Shown: positions 50,266 to 59,954, counted from the stretch's first letter. The stretch is 64,000 nucleotides of DNA from Pseudomonas sp. Fl4BN1 (GCF_009908285.1 NZ_JAAARM010000001.1:372001-436000), one strand, 5' to 3'. The notes: generated by a model from the letters alone, not told the origin. Translations and numbers: made by a program.

Positions 50266-50622
50266 ATGCGCAAGATTTTCCTGGCCTGTCCGTACAGCCA
50301 TCCCGAAGCCGCGGTCGTCAACGAGCGCTTTATCCAGTGCAACCGGGTGGCGGCGGGGATTCTCCAGGCCGGGCATGCGGTGTTCAGCCAAGTGAGCATG
50401 TCCCATCCGATCAACCTGTGCCTTGAGGGCAAGGATAACGCGGCCATTGGCAAACTCTGGGCACCTGTCGATGCGCTGTACATGGCGATGATGGAAGAGC
50501 TGATCGTGCTCGACCTGCCGGGCTGGAAAGACAGCGGCGGGATCAAGCGCGAGATCGAGGTTTTCGAATCCTCCGGGCGCCGGGTCAGTCTGTGGTCCGA
50601 GGTCAGCCACGAGTTCGTCTGA
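50266..50622 (+). CDS. DUF1937/nucleoside 2-deoxyribosyltransferase-like protein
   Basis: A 118-residue protein starting MRKIFLACPYSHPEAAVVNERF. LACPYSHP, the middle HPINLC, and the late KDSGGIKREIEVF fit the DUF1937/DUF4406 group, which has the nucleoside deoxyribosyltransferase-like fold. Its activity is unknown; relatives often act on N-glycosidic or nucleotide bonds. It follows the eutH-like gene by 36 bases with AGGT before the ATG and is probably its operon partner. Confidence 0.75.
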   Translation: MRKIFLACPYSHPEAAVVNERFIQCNRVAAGILQAGHAVFSQVSMSHPINLCLEGKDNAAIGKLWAPVDALYMAMMEELIVLDLPGWKDSGGIKREIEVFESSGRRVSLWSEVSHEFV

Positions 50623-50625
50623 GTT

Positions 50626-50685
50626 GCCTGTCGTACCCGTCGTCGACTGCGCCGGGTACGGCCCCCGTCCGAACTGACGACAGGC
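50626..50685 (+). terminator. nested inverted repeats after the DUF1937 gene
   Basis: GCCTGTCGT (50626-50634) pairs with ACGACAGGC (50677-50685), and inside it CGTACCCG (50632-50639) pairs with CGGGTACG (50653-50660). The two pairings share bases, so they are alternatives. There is no U tract. The sequence lies in the 103-base gap before rlmJ. Confidence 0.45.
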
Positions 50686-50725
50686 TGCACACAGGGTAAA
50701 CTTGCGCTCCTGCGCAGGAGCAACC

Positions 50726-51562
50726 ATGAACTATCGTCACGCCTTCCACGCCGGCAATCACGCCGACGTCTTCAAACACCTGACCCTGACCCGCCTCATC
50801 GCCCTGATGTCGCGCAAGGAGCAGCCGTTCGCCTATCTCGACAGCCACGCCGGCATTGGCCTGTATGACCTCAAGGGCGACCAGGCAACGCGCACCGGCG
50901 AATACCTGGAAGGCATCGCACGACTGTGGGGCGACGAGGAACTGCCGGCACTGACTGCGGACTACATGCAAGTGCTGCACAAGATGAACCCGGATGGCGA
51001 ACTGCGTTACTACCCGGGCTCACCGGAGTTGGCGCGGCGCCTGACGCGCTCCCAGGACCGGGTACTGCTCAACGAAAAGCACCCGCAAGACGGTCAATTG
51101 CTCAAGGACAATATGAAGGGTGATCGCCGGGTGGCGGTGCATCTGGGGGAGGGCTGGCATGTGGCGCGGGCGCTGCTGCCGGTGGTGGAAAAGCGTGCGT
51201 TGATGCTGATCGATCCGCCTTTCGAGCAACTCGATGAGATGCAGCGCTGTGCCGCATCGTTGAAGGAAGCCATCGCCCGCATGCGCCAGACCGTGGCGGC
51301 CATCTGGTACCCGGTCAAGGACCAGCGGGCGCTACGGCGCTTCTACCAGGACCTGGCCGGCACCGGTGCGCCGAAGTTGCTGCGGGTGGAATTGCTGGTG
51401 CATCCCCTGGATACGCCCAACAGCCTCAATGGTTCGGGCCTGGCGATCGCCAACCCGCCTTGGGGGCTGGAAGAGGAGTTGCGCGAACTGTTGCCTTGGC
51501 TGTCGAAGAAGCTCGGTCAGACTCAGGGCGGCTGGCAGATGGATTGGCTGATTGCGGAATAA
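50726..51562 (+). CDS. rlmJ: 23S rRNA (adenine2030-N6)-methyltransferase
   Basis: A 278-residue RlmJ. The start MNYRHAFHAGNHADVFKH is the family signature, FAYLDSHAGIGLYDL is the SAM-binding region and LMLIDPPFEQ holds the DPPF catalytic motif (about residues 163-172). It methylates A2030 of 23S rRNA. The ATG at 50726 has GGAG upstream, inside a small hairpin (GCTCCTGCGCAGGAGC). It converges with msrA over a decayed REP pair. Confidence 0.96.
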   Translation: MNYRHAFHAGNHADVFKHLTLTRLIALMSRKEQPFAYLDSHAGIGLYDLKGDQATRTGEYLEGIARLWGDEELPALTADYMQVLHKMNPDGELRYYPGSPELARRLTRSQDRVLLNEKHPQDGQLLKDNMKGDRRVAVHLGEGWHVARALLPVVEKRALMLIDPPFEQLDEMQRCAASLKEAIARMRQTVAAIWYPVKDQRALRRFYQDLAGTGAPKLLRVELLVHPLDTPNSLNGSGLAIANPPWGLEEELRELLPWLSKKLGQTQGGWQMDWLIAE

Positions 51563-51571
51563 GCGCCTGAG

Positions 51572-51619
51572 GCTTTCGTTGGCAAGCCAGCTCCGGCAGG
51601 AACCGGCTTGCAACGAAAG
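51572..51619. repeat. decayed REP pair between rlmJ and msrA
   Basis: GCTTTCGTTGGCAAGCC and GGCTTGCAACGAAAGG form an imperfect inverted repeat with REP cores (GGCAAGCCAGCTCC, GGAACCGGCTTGC). It lies between convergent genes and could serve as a bidirectional terminator. Confidence 0.7.
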
Positions 51620-51621
51620 GC

Positions 51622-52269
51622 TCAGATCGGGCAGGTCACGCCAGTGCCGCCGATACCGCAATACCCTTCAGGATTCTTCGCCAGGTACTGCTGGTGATAG
51701 GCCTCGGCGAAGTAGACGGTCGGGGCTTCTTCGATTTCCGTGGTGATGTTGCCCAGTCCGGCCTTGGTCAGTTCGGCCTGGAACACGTCCTTGCTGTGCA
51801 GTGCCTGCTCCAGCTGGGTCGGGTTGGTGGCGTAGATCACCGAGCGGTACTGGGTGCCGATGTCATTGCCTTGGCGCATGCCCTGGGTCGGGTTGTGCAA
51901 TTCCCAGAACATCGCCAACAGCTCCTGGTAGCTGACCTTCTCAGGTTCATACACCACCAGCACCACTTCGGTATGGCCGGTCAGGCCTGAGCAGACTTCT
52001 TCGTAGGTCGGGTTCGGGGTGAAGCCGCCGGCATAACCCACGCACGTGCTGAACACGCCTTCGCGCTGCCAGAAGCGCCGTTCCGCGCCCCAGAAGCAAC
52101 CCAGGCCGAAGATGGCGAAATCCACATTGCCCGGAAACGGACCCAGCAGCGGGTTGCCGTTGACGTAGTGTTCGGCAGGCAGGGCCATGGGGGTTTCACG
52201 GCCGGGCAGAGCTTGTTCTTTGGTTGGAAGCACTTTTTTGTTCACCAGAATTTCCGAGCGCAAGACCAT
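51622..52269 (-). CDS. msrA: peptide methionine (S)-S-oxide reductase
   Basis: A 215-residue MsrA. The catalytic cysteine is in [13 protein letters not shown] (about residue 58); [24 protein letters not shown] and the C-terminal resolving region ([12 protein letters not shown]) are present. It repairs oxidised methionine. The ATG at 52269 follows GGAGG. In Pseudomonas it lies beside dipA, as here. Confidence 0.96.
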   Translation of the reverse strand: MVLRSEILVNKKVLPTKEQALPGRETPMALPAEHYVNGNPLLGPFPGNVDFAIFGLGCFWGAERRFWQREGVFSTCVGYAGGFTPNPTYEEVCSGLTGHTEVVLVVYEPEKVSYQELLAMFWELHNPTQGMRQGNDIGTQYRSVIYATNPTQLEQALHSKDVFQAELTKAGLGNITTEIEEAPTVYFAEAYHQQYLAKNPEGYCGIGGTGVTCPI

Positions 52270-52343
52270 GTGGCGGTCCTCCAGTCAGGTTGGGGAGTCG
52301 GTAAGAGGATAGACACGCAGTTTGCCCGAGTGTTACAGCGCTG

Positions 52344-55037
52344 TCAGGCAATTGGACCGCGAGGATAACGCTTGAGCTTGGCGATCAGTTCGGAGCCGGG
52401 AATCGGCCGGTCGAACAGGTAGCCCTGGCCGACGTCGCAGCGATGGCGGCGGAGGAAGGTCAGTTGCTCGGCGGTCTCGATGCCTTCGGCGACCACCTTG
52501 ATTTTCAGGTTGTGGGCCATGGCGATCACTGCGGAGGTGATTTCCATGTCGTCCTGGTTATCGGGGATTTCGTGGATGAAGCTGCGATCGATCTTGATGA
52601 TATCGATGGGGAATTTCTTCAGGTAGCTCAGGGACGAATAGCCGGTGCCGAAGTCGTCCATGGCCAGGGTCAGGCCGAGCTTTTTCAGCTGTTCAAGCTG
52701 CTGGTGGGTGTCGTCGGTGGCTTCCAGCAGCAAGCCCTCTGTCAACTCAAGTTCCAGCAGCGAGGAGGGCAGTTGTTCTTCCTTGAGGATGCTGGCGATC
52801 GAGGCTACCAGGTCCGGGTCGGAGAACTGCTTGGGTGACAGGTTGATGGCCACATGCAGGTTGCCCATGCCGGCGGCGGTCAGTTGCTTGCTCATGCGGC
52901 AGGCCTGTCGGGCAATCCACTTGCCGATGGGGATGATCAGGCCGGTTTCTTCCGCCACGCTGATGAACTGGTCCGGGCGGATCATGCCTTTTTCCGGGTG
53001 GTTCCAGCGCAGCAGTGCCTCCATTCCCAGCAAGCGACCACTGCGCAGGCACAGCTTGGGTTGGTAGAACACGTCCAGTTCGTTCTGGGTCAGGGCCCGG
53101 CGCAGGTTATTCTCGACGAACAGCTTGTAGCTGGCCTCGGCGTTCAGGGCCTCGGTGAACACCTGCAATTGGTGTTTGCCGTTGGCCTTGGCCTTGTGCA
53201 GTGCCAGCCCGGCGTTGCGCATCAGCGTCTGTGGATCACGACCGTGCAGCGGCGAGCTGGCCAGCCCCACGGAGCCGGTGACGCTGATCAACTGGTTGTC
53301 GACGAACATCGGCTTGTCGAGGGTCATCAGCAGTTGGTTGGCGATCTGTTGGCCGGTTTCCAGGTCGGTGTTGTCCAGCAGCACGGCGAATTCGTTACTG
53401 GCAAAGCGTGCCAGGCTACCGCTGGGGCTCAGGCTGTTGCGCAGGCGTCGGGCCAGGCTGATCAGCAGCTTGTCGCCGGTCTGGTGGCCGAGGCTGTCGT
53501 TGATCCGCTTGAAGTTGTCGATGTCCACCAGCAGCAGGCTGATCGGGGTATCGCTGTCTCGGGCGAACCGCTCGTCGAGGTTGCGGATGAAGGCGGGGCG
53601 GTTGCCCAGGTTGGTCAGGTTGTCGGTATAGGCCAGGCGCTCGATGCGCTGCTGGGCCAGCTTGGTCTGGGTGATGTCTTCGTAGATGCCGATGTAGTGG
53701 GTCAGCTCGCGATTGTCGCCATAGACCTTGGAGATCGACAACTGGCCCCAATAGGGTTCGAGGTTCTTGCGCCGGCTCTTGAATTCGCCCTGCCAGCTAT
53801 TGCTCTTGGCCAGGCTGGAGGGGGCGTCGAACAGCAGTTCGCTGAGGTTCTCCAGGGCCGGTAGTTCGGACAAACGGTGGCCATGGACCTCTTCGGTACT
53901 GTACTGGGTGATCGCGGTGAAGCTCGGGTTGACGTACTCCACCACGCCGTCGCAGTTGACCAGCAGGAAGGCGTTGGCGCTCTGTTCCACGGCGCGCTGG
54001 AACAGGTGCAGGGCGCTGGTGGCGGCACGCCGGTTGTGATTGTTGATGACTTGGGCGAACTGGTCTGCCAGCTCGCCGGCAAAGGCGATTTCGTCCGACT
54101 GCCAGGCCCGGGTCATGCCGGTCTGCTCCAGGCACAGCACGCCGACCACCTGGCCGTCGATGCGGATGCTGGCGTCGAGCATGGCATTCACATCCCGCGG
54201 GCGCAGGCTCTCGGCCATTTCCCGGGTGCGCGGATCGCGCATGGCGTTCTGGGCGTCGATGGCGCGGCAGCTGTGCAGGGCTTCCAGGTAATCGGGAAAG
54301 TTGCTGGCGTCCACGGGCTCCGGCATGCGGTGTTCCTGGGAGCCACGATGGTAGGCGGCAATCGGCACCAGTTGCTGGTCTTCCAGGTTCCAGATGCTCG
54401 CGCAGTCGATCTGGTAGATGTCACAGGCGCAACGAGTAATCAGCTCGGCGGCTTCCTTCAAGGAGTTGCCGCTGCTGTAGCGCTGGCGGGTCAGGAGCAG
54501 GATCAGGTCTTGCTGAGCCCGTACCCGTTCCAGGTGCTGCAGTTGTTCCTGCTGGGCCCGCTGGTTGAGTTCCAGGGCGATCTGCAGGCGGGTGTTCTGG
54601 GTTTCCAGGTCCAGGATCGGCATCGTCGATCCGTCGCTGAACAGGCCTTCCACCACCAGCAGGTAACCGCGCAGCAGGTGCCGGTTGTGTTGCTTGTAGG
54701 CTTCTCCCAGCTCGAGGATGCTCAAGGGCCCCTGGCCGGTGTGCAAGGTGTAGCGGATCAGGTAGTTCGGGCTGCTGCTCAACTGCTGCTGGATGGTGTC
54801 GTGCAGTTGATAGCGGGCCTCGGGTTCCATCAGGCTGGCGTAGGGGGAACCGACCAGGGCGCAGAGTTCGACGGCGGGCAGGCCGAACTGGCGTTCGCAA
54901 TTGGGATCGAGAAACAGCAACGCCCAGCTAGCTTCATTTAGCCGTTCGAAACGCAACATGCCGAGCCGCGAGGGCACAGGCAACTGCGTCACTACCTCGG
55001 CCACCATACGGCTGGCGGCATCGGGTTGGCTTTTCAT
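52344..55037 (-). CDS. dipA: c-di-GMP phosphodiesterase DipA (PAS-GAF-PAS-GGDEF-EAL)
   Basis: An 897-residue cytoplasmic signalling protein. Approximate layout: PAS-like 1-150, coiled coil 155-195, GAF 195-345, PAS 355-470, GGDEF 480-640, EAL 650-895. The GGDEF site reads ASNEF, so it cannot make c-di-GMP and probably only binds GTP. The EAL domain is intact: MEALLRW, INLSPKQF, ELTEG, AMDDFGTGYSSL, IKIDRSF, AEGIET and GQGYLF. DipA degrades c-di-GMP and promotes biofilm dispersal and motility; the position next to aceF and msrA is the same as in P. aeruginosa. ATG 55037 is chosen; an earlier start only adds leader sequence. Confidence 0.93.
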   Translation of the reverse strand: MKSQPDAASRMVAEVVTQLPVPSRLGMLRFERLNEASWALLFLDPNCERQFGLPAVELCALVGSPYASLMEPEARYQLHDTIQQQLSSSPNYLIRYTLHTGQGPLSILELGEAYKQHNRHLLRGYLLVVEGLFSDGSTMPILDLETQNTRLQIALELNQRAQQEQLQHLERVRAQQDLILLLTRQRYSSGNSLKEAAELITRCACDIYQIDCASIWNLEDQQLVPIAAYHRGSQEHRMPEPVDASNFPDYLEALHSCRAIDAQNAMRDPRTREMAESLRPRDVNAMLDASIRIDGQVVGVLCLEQTGMTRAWQSDEIAFAGELADQFAQVINNHNRRAATSALHLFQRAVEQSANAFLLVNCDGVVEYVNPSFTAITQYSTEEVHGHRLSELPALENLSELLFDAPSSLAKSNSWQGEFKSRRKNLEPYWGQLSISKVYGDNRELTHYIGIYEDITQTKLAQQRIERLAYTDNLTNLGNRPAFIRNLDERFARDSDTPISLLLVDIDNFKRINDSLGHQTGDKLLISLARRLRNSLSPSGSLARFASNEFAVLLDNTDLETGQQIANQLLMTLDKPMFVDNQLISVTGSVGLASSPLHGRDPQTLMRNAGLALHKAKANGKHQLQVFTEALNAEASYKLFVENNLRRALTQNELDVFYQPKLCLRSGRLLGMEALLRWNHPEKGMIRPDQFISVAEETGLIIPIGKWIARQACRMSKQLTAAGMGNLHVAINLSPKQFSDPDLVASIASILKEEQLPSSLLELELTEGLLLEATDDTHQQLEQLKKLGLTLAMDDFGTGYSSLSYLKKFPIDIIKIDRSFIHEIPDNQDDMEITSAVIAMAHNLKIKVVAEGIETAEQLTFLRRHRCDVGQGYLFDRPIPGSELIAKLKRYPRGPIA

Positions 55038-55250
55038 GGGGGAAACTCGCTTCGAAATTGCTGATCGCGCCGGGCTCACGCCCTCTTTACTGTTGCCTGC
55101 AGCAAGGTTGCATCATGCGGCATCGACTGACAAGTAAGATGAAGGCTAAGTGCTATAAACCTGTATCGGCAGACTGAAGGATTTCTGCAAAGTAACTTTT
55201 TTGGCCATTTTCACCCTGGAATGACGGGCTATTGGCGACGTTTTCTTGGC

Positions 55251-55279
55251 AAAAAAAAGCCCCGCCAAATTGACGGGGT
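55251..55279 (-). terminator. Rho-independent terminator of aceEF
   Basis: On the minus strand, a CCCCGTC-AATTTG-GCGGGGC stem is followed by eight Us (55258-55251), about 72 bases past the aceF stop. Confidence 0.9.
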
Positions 55280-55350
55280 TGAGGTACGAGCGTGGCGCTC
55301 GGAAAGCATGCGTTACCGGCCCGCCCAAGATGGGAGAGCCGGTTCGCGGG

Positions 55351-57297
55351 TTACAGCAGAATGGTGCGGATATCCGCCAGCAGGTCGCTCAGGCGCTTGG
55401 TGAAGCGTGCAGCGGCCGCGCCGTTGATCACTCGGTGATCATAGGACAGGGACAGTGGCAGCATCAGCTTCGGCTGGAAGGCCTTGCCGTCCCAGACGGG
55501 CTGGATGGTGGCCTTGGAAACACCGAGGATCGCCACTTCCGGCGCGTTGACGATCGGCGTGAAGCCGGTACCGCCAATGTGCCCGAGGCTGGAGATGGTG
55601 AAGCAAGCGCCTTGCATCTCGTCTGCGGACAGCTTCTTGGTCCGGGCTTTTTCCGCCAGGGAAGCGGCCTCGGCCGCCAGCTGCAGCAGGCTCTTCTGAT
55701 CGACGTTCTTGATCACGGGTACCAGCAGGCCATCCGGGGTGTCCACGGCGAAGCCGATGTTCACATACTTCTTGCGGATGATCGCTTTGCCACTTGGCGC
55801 CAGGGAGCTGTTGAAGTCCGGCAGTTCCTTGAGCAGGTGCGCGCAGGACTTGAGCAGCAGCGGCAGGATGGTCAGCTTGACGCCGGCCTTCTCGGCCACA
55901 GCCTTCTGCGCAACGCGGAAAGCTTCCAGCTCGGTGATGTCGGCCGAGTCGAACTGAGTCACGTGCGGTACGTTCAGCCAGCTGCGGTGCAGGTTGGCGG
56001 CGCCAGCCTGCATCAGGCGGGTCATCGGCACTTCTTCGATTTCACCGAAGCGGCTGAAGTCCACCACTGGAATCGGCGGAATGCCCGAGCCTGAGGTTGC
56101 GCCGGCAGCCGGTGCTTCCTTGGCCTTCTGCATCATCGCCTTGACGTAGACCTGCACGTCTTCCTTGAGGATGCGACCGTGTGGACCGCTTGGACTTACT
56201 GCGTTCAGTTCGACGCCGAACTCACGAGCCAGTTGACGCACGGCTGGGCCGGCATGAACTTTCGCGCCCGGCTTGGCAGGAGCAGCAACCGGAGCGGCAG
56301 CAGCAGGTACGGCGGCTGGAGCGGCAGAGGCTGGTGCCGGAGCACTTGCAGCAGCGGCAGCTGGAGCCGGGGCAACAGCAGGTGCCGCGCCTTTGACTTT
56401 CAGCTTGAGGATCAGGTCGCCGGTGCCGACTTCGTCGTCCAGCTTGATCGATACGCTTTCAACGATGCCGGCAGCTGGCGATGGAATTTCCATGCTGGCC
56501 TTGTCGGACTCGAGGGTGATCAGCGATTGGTCGGCGACGACGCTGTCGCCAGCCTTGACCAGCACTTCGATGATCTTGGCCTTGCCGGCCGAGCCGATGT
56601 CCGGAACGTGGATGTCCTGGACGCTGTCGGCCACCGGTGCTGCAGGGGCCGCTGCCGGAGCAGGCGCAGCGGCAGTGGCTGGAGCAGCCGCCTGAGCGGG
56701 CGCGGCAGCAGGGGCCGCAGCACCTGCCACTTCCAGATCCAGAATCAGATCGCCAGTGCCGACTTCGTCGTTGAGCTTGACGCTGATGGCCTTGACCACG
56801 CCAGCGGCAGGCGATGGAATTTCCATGCTGGCCTTGTCGGATTCCAGGGTGATCAACGATTGATCAGCCTCAACCTTATCGCCGACCTTGACCTGGATCT
56901 CGATGATCTGGGCCTTGCCCGACGAGCCGATATCCGGCACGTGCACTTGCTGCACCGAAGCCGCAGCAGGGGCCGCTGGCGCGGCGGCAGGAGCCGGCGC
57001 GGCAGCAGCTGTGTCAGCTTTGGCAGCAGGGGCGGCGGCAGGTGCAGGGGCCGCGGCAGCGGCGCCCTCGACTTCCAGCTCAAGCAGTTCGTCGCCTTCT
57101 TTCAGGCGGTCGCCCAGCTTCACTTTCAGGCTCTTGACCACACCGGCTTTCGGCGCAGGAATTTCCATGCTGGCCTTGTCCGATTCCAGCGTCAGGATGC
57201 TTTGGTCGGCTTCGACACGGTCGCCGACCTTCACAAACAGTTCGATTACTTCACCTTCACCGCTGCCGATGTCAGGTACGCGAATGAGTTCGCTCAC
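55351..57297 (-). CDS. aceF: pyruvate dehydrogenase E2, dihydrolipoyl acetyltransferase
   Basis: A 648-residue E2 with three lipoyl domains. Each contains the lysine for lipoylation in ESDKASMEIP, at about residues 40, 158 and 275, separated by Ala/Pro-rich flexible linkers. A peripheral-subunit-binding domain follows (HAGPAVRQLAREFGVELN, about 348-365). The catalytic domain ends with SYDHRVINGAAAARF, containing the catalytic His-x3-Asn-Gly. It transfers the acetyl group to CoA. The start is GTG at 57297 behind GAGGAG, 11 bases after aceE. Confidence 0.97.
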   Translation of the reverse strand: MSELIRVPDIGSGEGEVIELFVKVGDRVEADQSILTLESDKASMEIPAPKAGVVKSLKVKLGDRLKEGDELLELEVEGAAAAAPAPAAAPAAKADTAAAAPAPAAAPAAPAAASVQQVHVPDIGSSGKAQIIEIQVKVGDKVEADQSLITLESDKASMEIPSPAAGVVKAISVKLNDEVGTGDLILDLEVAGAAAPAAAPAQAAAPATAAAPAPAAAPAAPVADSVQDIHVPDIGSAGKAKIIEVLVKAGDSVVADQSLITLESDKASMEIPSPAAGIVESVSIKLDDEVGTGDLILKLKVKGAAPAVAPAPAAAAASAPAPASAAPAAVPAAAAPVAAPAKPGAKVHAGPAVRQLAREFGVELNAVSPSGPHGRILKEDVQVYVKAMMQKAKEAPAAGATSGSGIPPIPVVDFSRFGEIEEVPMTRLMQAGAANLHRSWLNVPHVTQFDSADITELEAFRVAQKAVAEKAGVKLTILPLLLKSCAHLLKELPDFNSSLAPSGKAIIRKKYVNIGFAVDTPDGLLVPVIKNVDQKSLLQLAAEAASLAEKARTKKLSADEMQGACFTISSLGHIGGTGFTPIVNAPEVAILGVSKATIQPVWDGKAFQPKLMLPLSLSYDHRVINGAAAARFTKRLSDLLADIRTILL

Positions 57298-57308
57298 AGA
57301 AAGTCTCC

Positions 57309-59954
57309 TCAGCAGTCCAGTGGGTTGCGTTTTTCCGGGTTGATACCGAACTTGGTGATGGCTTCAGCCACGACCTTAGGTTCGATGTCACCACGGTCAG
57401 CCAAGGCTTCCAAGGCTGCCAACACCACGAAATGACGGTCTACTTCGAAGAAGTGACGCAGTTTCTTGCGGCTGTCGCTACGGCCGAAACCGTCGGTGCC
57501 CAGGACTTTGAATTCCTTGGACGGGACCCACTGGCGAATCTGTTCGGCGAACAGCTTCATGTAGTCGGTAGAGGCAATGACCGGACCTTTACGACCGCTC
57601 AGGCATTCTTCGACATAACTCAGTTTTGGCTTCTGGCCAGGGTGCAGACGGTTGCTGCGCTCTACGGCCAGGCCATCGCGACGCAATTCGTTGAAGCTGG
57701 TAACGCTCCATACGTCAGCGCCGACGTTGAACTCTTCACGCAGGATCTTCGCCGCTTCACGGACTTCACGCAGGATGGTGCCGGAGCCCATCAGTTGCAC
57801 GTGGTGCGCCGCTTCCTTGGTGTCTTCTTCGAGCAGGTACATGCCCTTGACGATGCCTTCTTCGACACCGGCCGGCATGGCTGGCTGCTGGTAGGACTCG
57901 TTCATTACGGTGATGTAGTAGAAGACGTCCTGTTGCTCTTCGGTCATCTTCTTCATGCCGTCCTGGATGATCACCGCCAGCTCGTAGCCGTAGGTTGGAT
58001 CAAAGGTGCGGCAGTTCGGGATGGTGGCAGCCAGGATGTGGCTGTGACCATCTTCGTGCTGCAGGCCTTCACCGTTAAGGGTGGTACGGCCGGCGGTACC
58101 GCCGATCAGGAAGCCACGGGTGCGGCTGTCGCCAGCGGCCCAGGCCAGGTCGCCAATGCGCTGGAAGCCGAACATCGAGTAGAAGATGTAGAACGGCAGC
58201 ATTGGCTGGTTGTGGCTGGAGTACGAAGTACCGGCAGCGATGAAGGAGCTCATGGCACCTGCTTCGTTGATGCCTTCTTCGAGGATCTGGCCCTTCTTGT
58301 CTTCGCGGTAGAACATCACCTGGTCTTTATCGACTGGCTCGTAGAGCTGGCCGACAGAGGAGTAGATGCCCAGTTGGCGGAACATGCCTTCCATACCAAA
58401 GGTACGGGCTTCGTCCGGGATGATCGGGACGATGCGCGGGCCGATGTCCTTGTCCTTGACCAACTGCGCGAGGATCCGCACGAAGGCCATGGTGGTGGAG
58501 ATTTCACGGTCGCCCGAGCCGTCCAGGATAGCCTTGAGGGTATCGAGTGATGGGGTCGGGATGCCGAAGCTTTGGGCGCGGCGTTGTGGCACGAAACCGC
58601 CCAGTGCAGTGCGGCGCTCGCTGAGGTAGCGGGCTTCGGCGCTGTTTGGCTCCGGCTTGAAGAACGGCAGGTTCTCCAGCTCGTCGTCTTTGACCGGAAT
58701 GTCGAAGCGGTCACGGAACAACTTCAGGCTGTCGACATCGACTTTCTTGGTGTTGTGCGCAGTGTTTTTCGCTTCGCCGGCACCGGTGCCATAACCTTTG
58801 ATGGTCTTGGCCAGGATGACGGTAGGTTGTTCTTTGTGGTTGACCGCTTCGTGGTACGCCGCATAGACCTTGTACGGGTCGTGGCCGCCACGGTTGAGTT
58901 TCCAGATCTCGTCGTCGGACAGATCGGCAACCATCGCCTTGAGTTCAGGCGTGTTGAAGAAGTGCTCGCGAACGAACGCGCCGTCTTTGGCTTTGTAGTT
59001 CTGGTACTCGCCGTCGATGACTTCGTCCATGCGACGTTGCAGGATGCCGTCGACGTCTTTGGCCAGCAGTGGGTCCCAGAAACGGCCCCAGATGACTTTG
59101 GTGACGTTCCACTGAGCACCACGGAACACGCCTTCGAGTTCCTGGATGATCTTGCCATTGCCGCGAACCGGGCCGTCGAGGCGCTGCAGGTTGCAGTTGA
59201 TGACGAAGATCAGGTTGTCCAGCTTCTCGCGGCCGGCCAGGGAGATTGCGCCCAGGGATTCGGGTTCGTCGCACTCGCCGTCGCCCAGGAAGCACCAGAC
59301 TTTTTGCTTGCCTTCCGGGATGAAGCCGCGGGCTTCCAGGTACTTCATGAAGCGTGCCTGGTAGATCGCCTGGATCGGGCCAAGGCCCATGGATACAGTC
59401 GGGAACTGCCAGAAGTCAGGCATCAGCCAAGGGTGCGGGTAGGACGACAGGCCCTGACCGTCCACTTCCTGGCGGAAGTTGTTCATCTGGTCTTCGGTGA
59501 TACGACCTTCCATGAACGCACGGGCGTAGACGCCTGGCGAGGTGTGACCCTGGAAGTAGATCAGGTCGCCGCCGTGTTCGTCGGTCGGGGCCTGGAAGAA
59601 GTAGTTGAAGCCGATGTCATACAGGGTTGCGCTGGAAGCGAAGCTGGAGATGTGACCGCCCAGGTCAGAATCTTTCAAGTTCGTGCGCATAACCATCGCC
59701 ATCGCGTTCCAGCGAACCAACGAGCGAATGCGGCGTTCCATGAACAGGTCGCCAGGCATGCGTGCTTCGTGGGTGACGGGAATCGTATTGCGGTATGGCG
59801 TGGTGATGGCGTAGGGCAGTTGCGAGCCGCTGCGGGTCGCGAGTTCGCCCATACGGGTCATCAGATAGTGAGCACGGTCTTCGCCTTCTTTATCGAGAAC
59901 CGATTCCAGGGCGTCCAGCCATTCCTGGGTTTCGACGGGATCGAGGTCTTGCAT
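57309..59954 (-). CDS. aceE: pyruvate dehydrogenase E1, homodimeric
   Basis: An 881-residue E1 of the homodimeric type. The thiamine diphosphate motif is GDGECDEPES followed about 30 residues later by INCNLQ. The N-terminus has the catalytic histidine region with YFQGHTSPGVYARAF and the C-terminus GTDGFGRSDSR. It decarboxylates pyruvate and acetylates the E2 lipoyl groups. GGAG precedes the ATG at 59954. The upstream region has a TATAAT and two matching palindromes. Confidence 0.98.
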   Translation of the reverse strand: MQDLDPVETQEWLDALESVLDKEGEDRAHYLMTRMGELATRSGSQLPYAITTPYRNTIPVTHEARMPGDLFMERRIRSLVRWNAMAMVMRTNLKDSDLGGHISSFASSATLYDIGFNYFFQAPTDEHGGDLIYFQGHTSPGVYARAFMEGRITEDQMNNFRQEVDGQGLSSYPHPWLMPDFWQFPTVSMGLGPIQAIYQARFMKYLEARGFIPEGKQKVWCFLGDGECDEPESLGAISLAGREKLDNLIFVINCNLQRLDGPVRGNGKIIQELEGVFRGAQWNVTKVIWGRFWDPLLAKDVDGILQRRMDEVIDGEYQNYKAKDGAFVREHFFNTPELKAMVADLSDDEIWKLNRGGHDPYKVYAAYHEAVNHKEQPTVILAKTIKGYGTGAGEAKNTAHNTKKVDVDSLKLFRDRFDIPVKDDELENLPFFKPEPNSAEARYLSERRTALGGFVPQRRAQSFGIPTPSLDTLKAILDGSGDREISTTMAFVRILAQLVKDKDIGPRIVPIIPDEARTFGMEGMFRQLGIYSSVGQLYEPVDKDQVMFYREDKKGQILEEGINEAGAMSSFIAAGTSYSSHNQPMLPFYIFYSMFGFQRIGDLAWAAGDSRTRGFLIGGTAGRTTLNGEGLQHEDGHSHILAATIPNCRTFDPTYGYELAVIIQDGMKKMTEEQQDVFYYITVMNESYQQPAMPAGVEEGIVKGMYLLEEDTKEAAHHVQLMGSGTILREVREAAKILREEFNVGADVWSVTSFNELRRDGLAVERSNRLHPGQKPKLSYVEECLSGRKGPVIASTDYMKLFAEQIRQWVPSKEFKVLGTDGFGRSDSRKKLRHFFEVDRHFVVLAALEALADRGDIEPKVVAEAITKFGINPEKRNPLDC

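Noticed and set aside
55080..55350. Small open frames in the dipA-aceF gap
   Set aside because: The gap holds the aceEF terminator and dipA leader; the frames have no ribosome binding site and no similarity.
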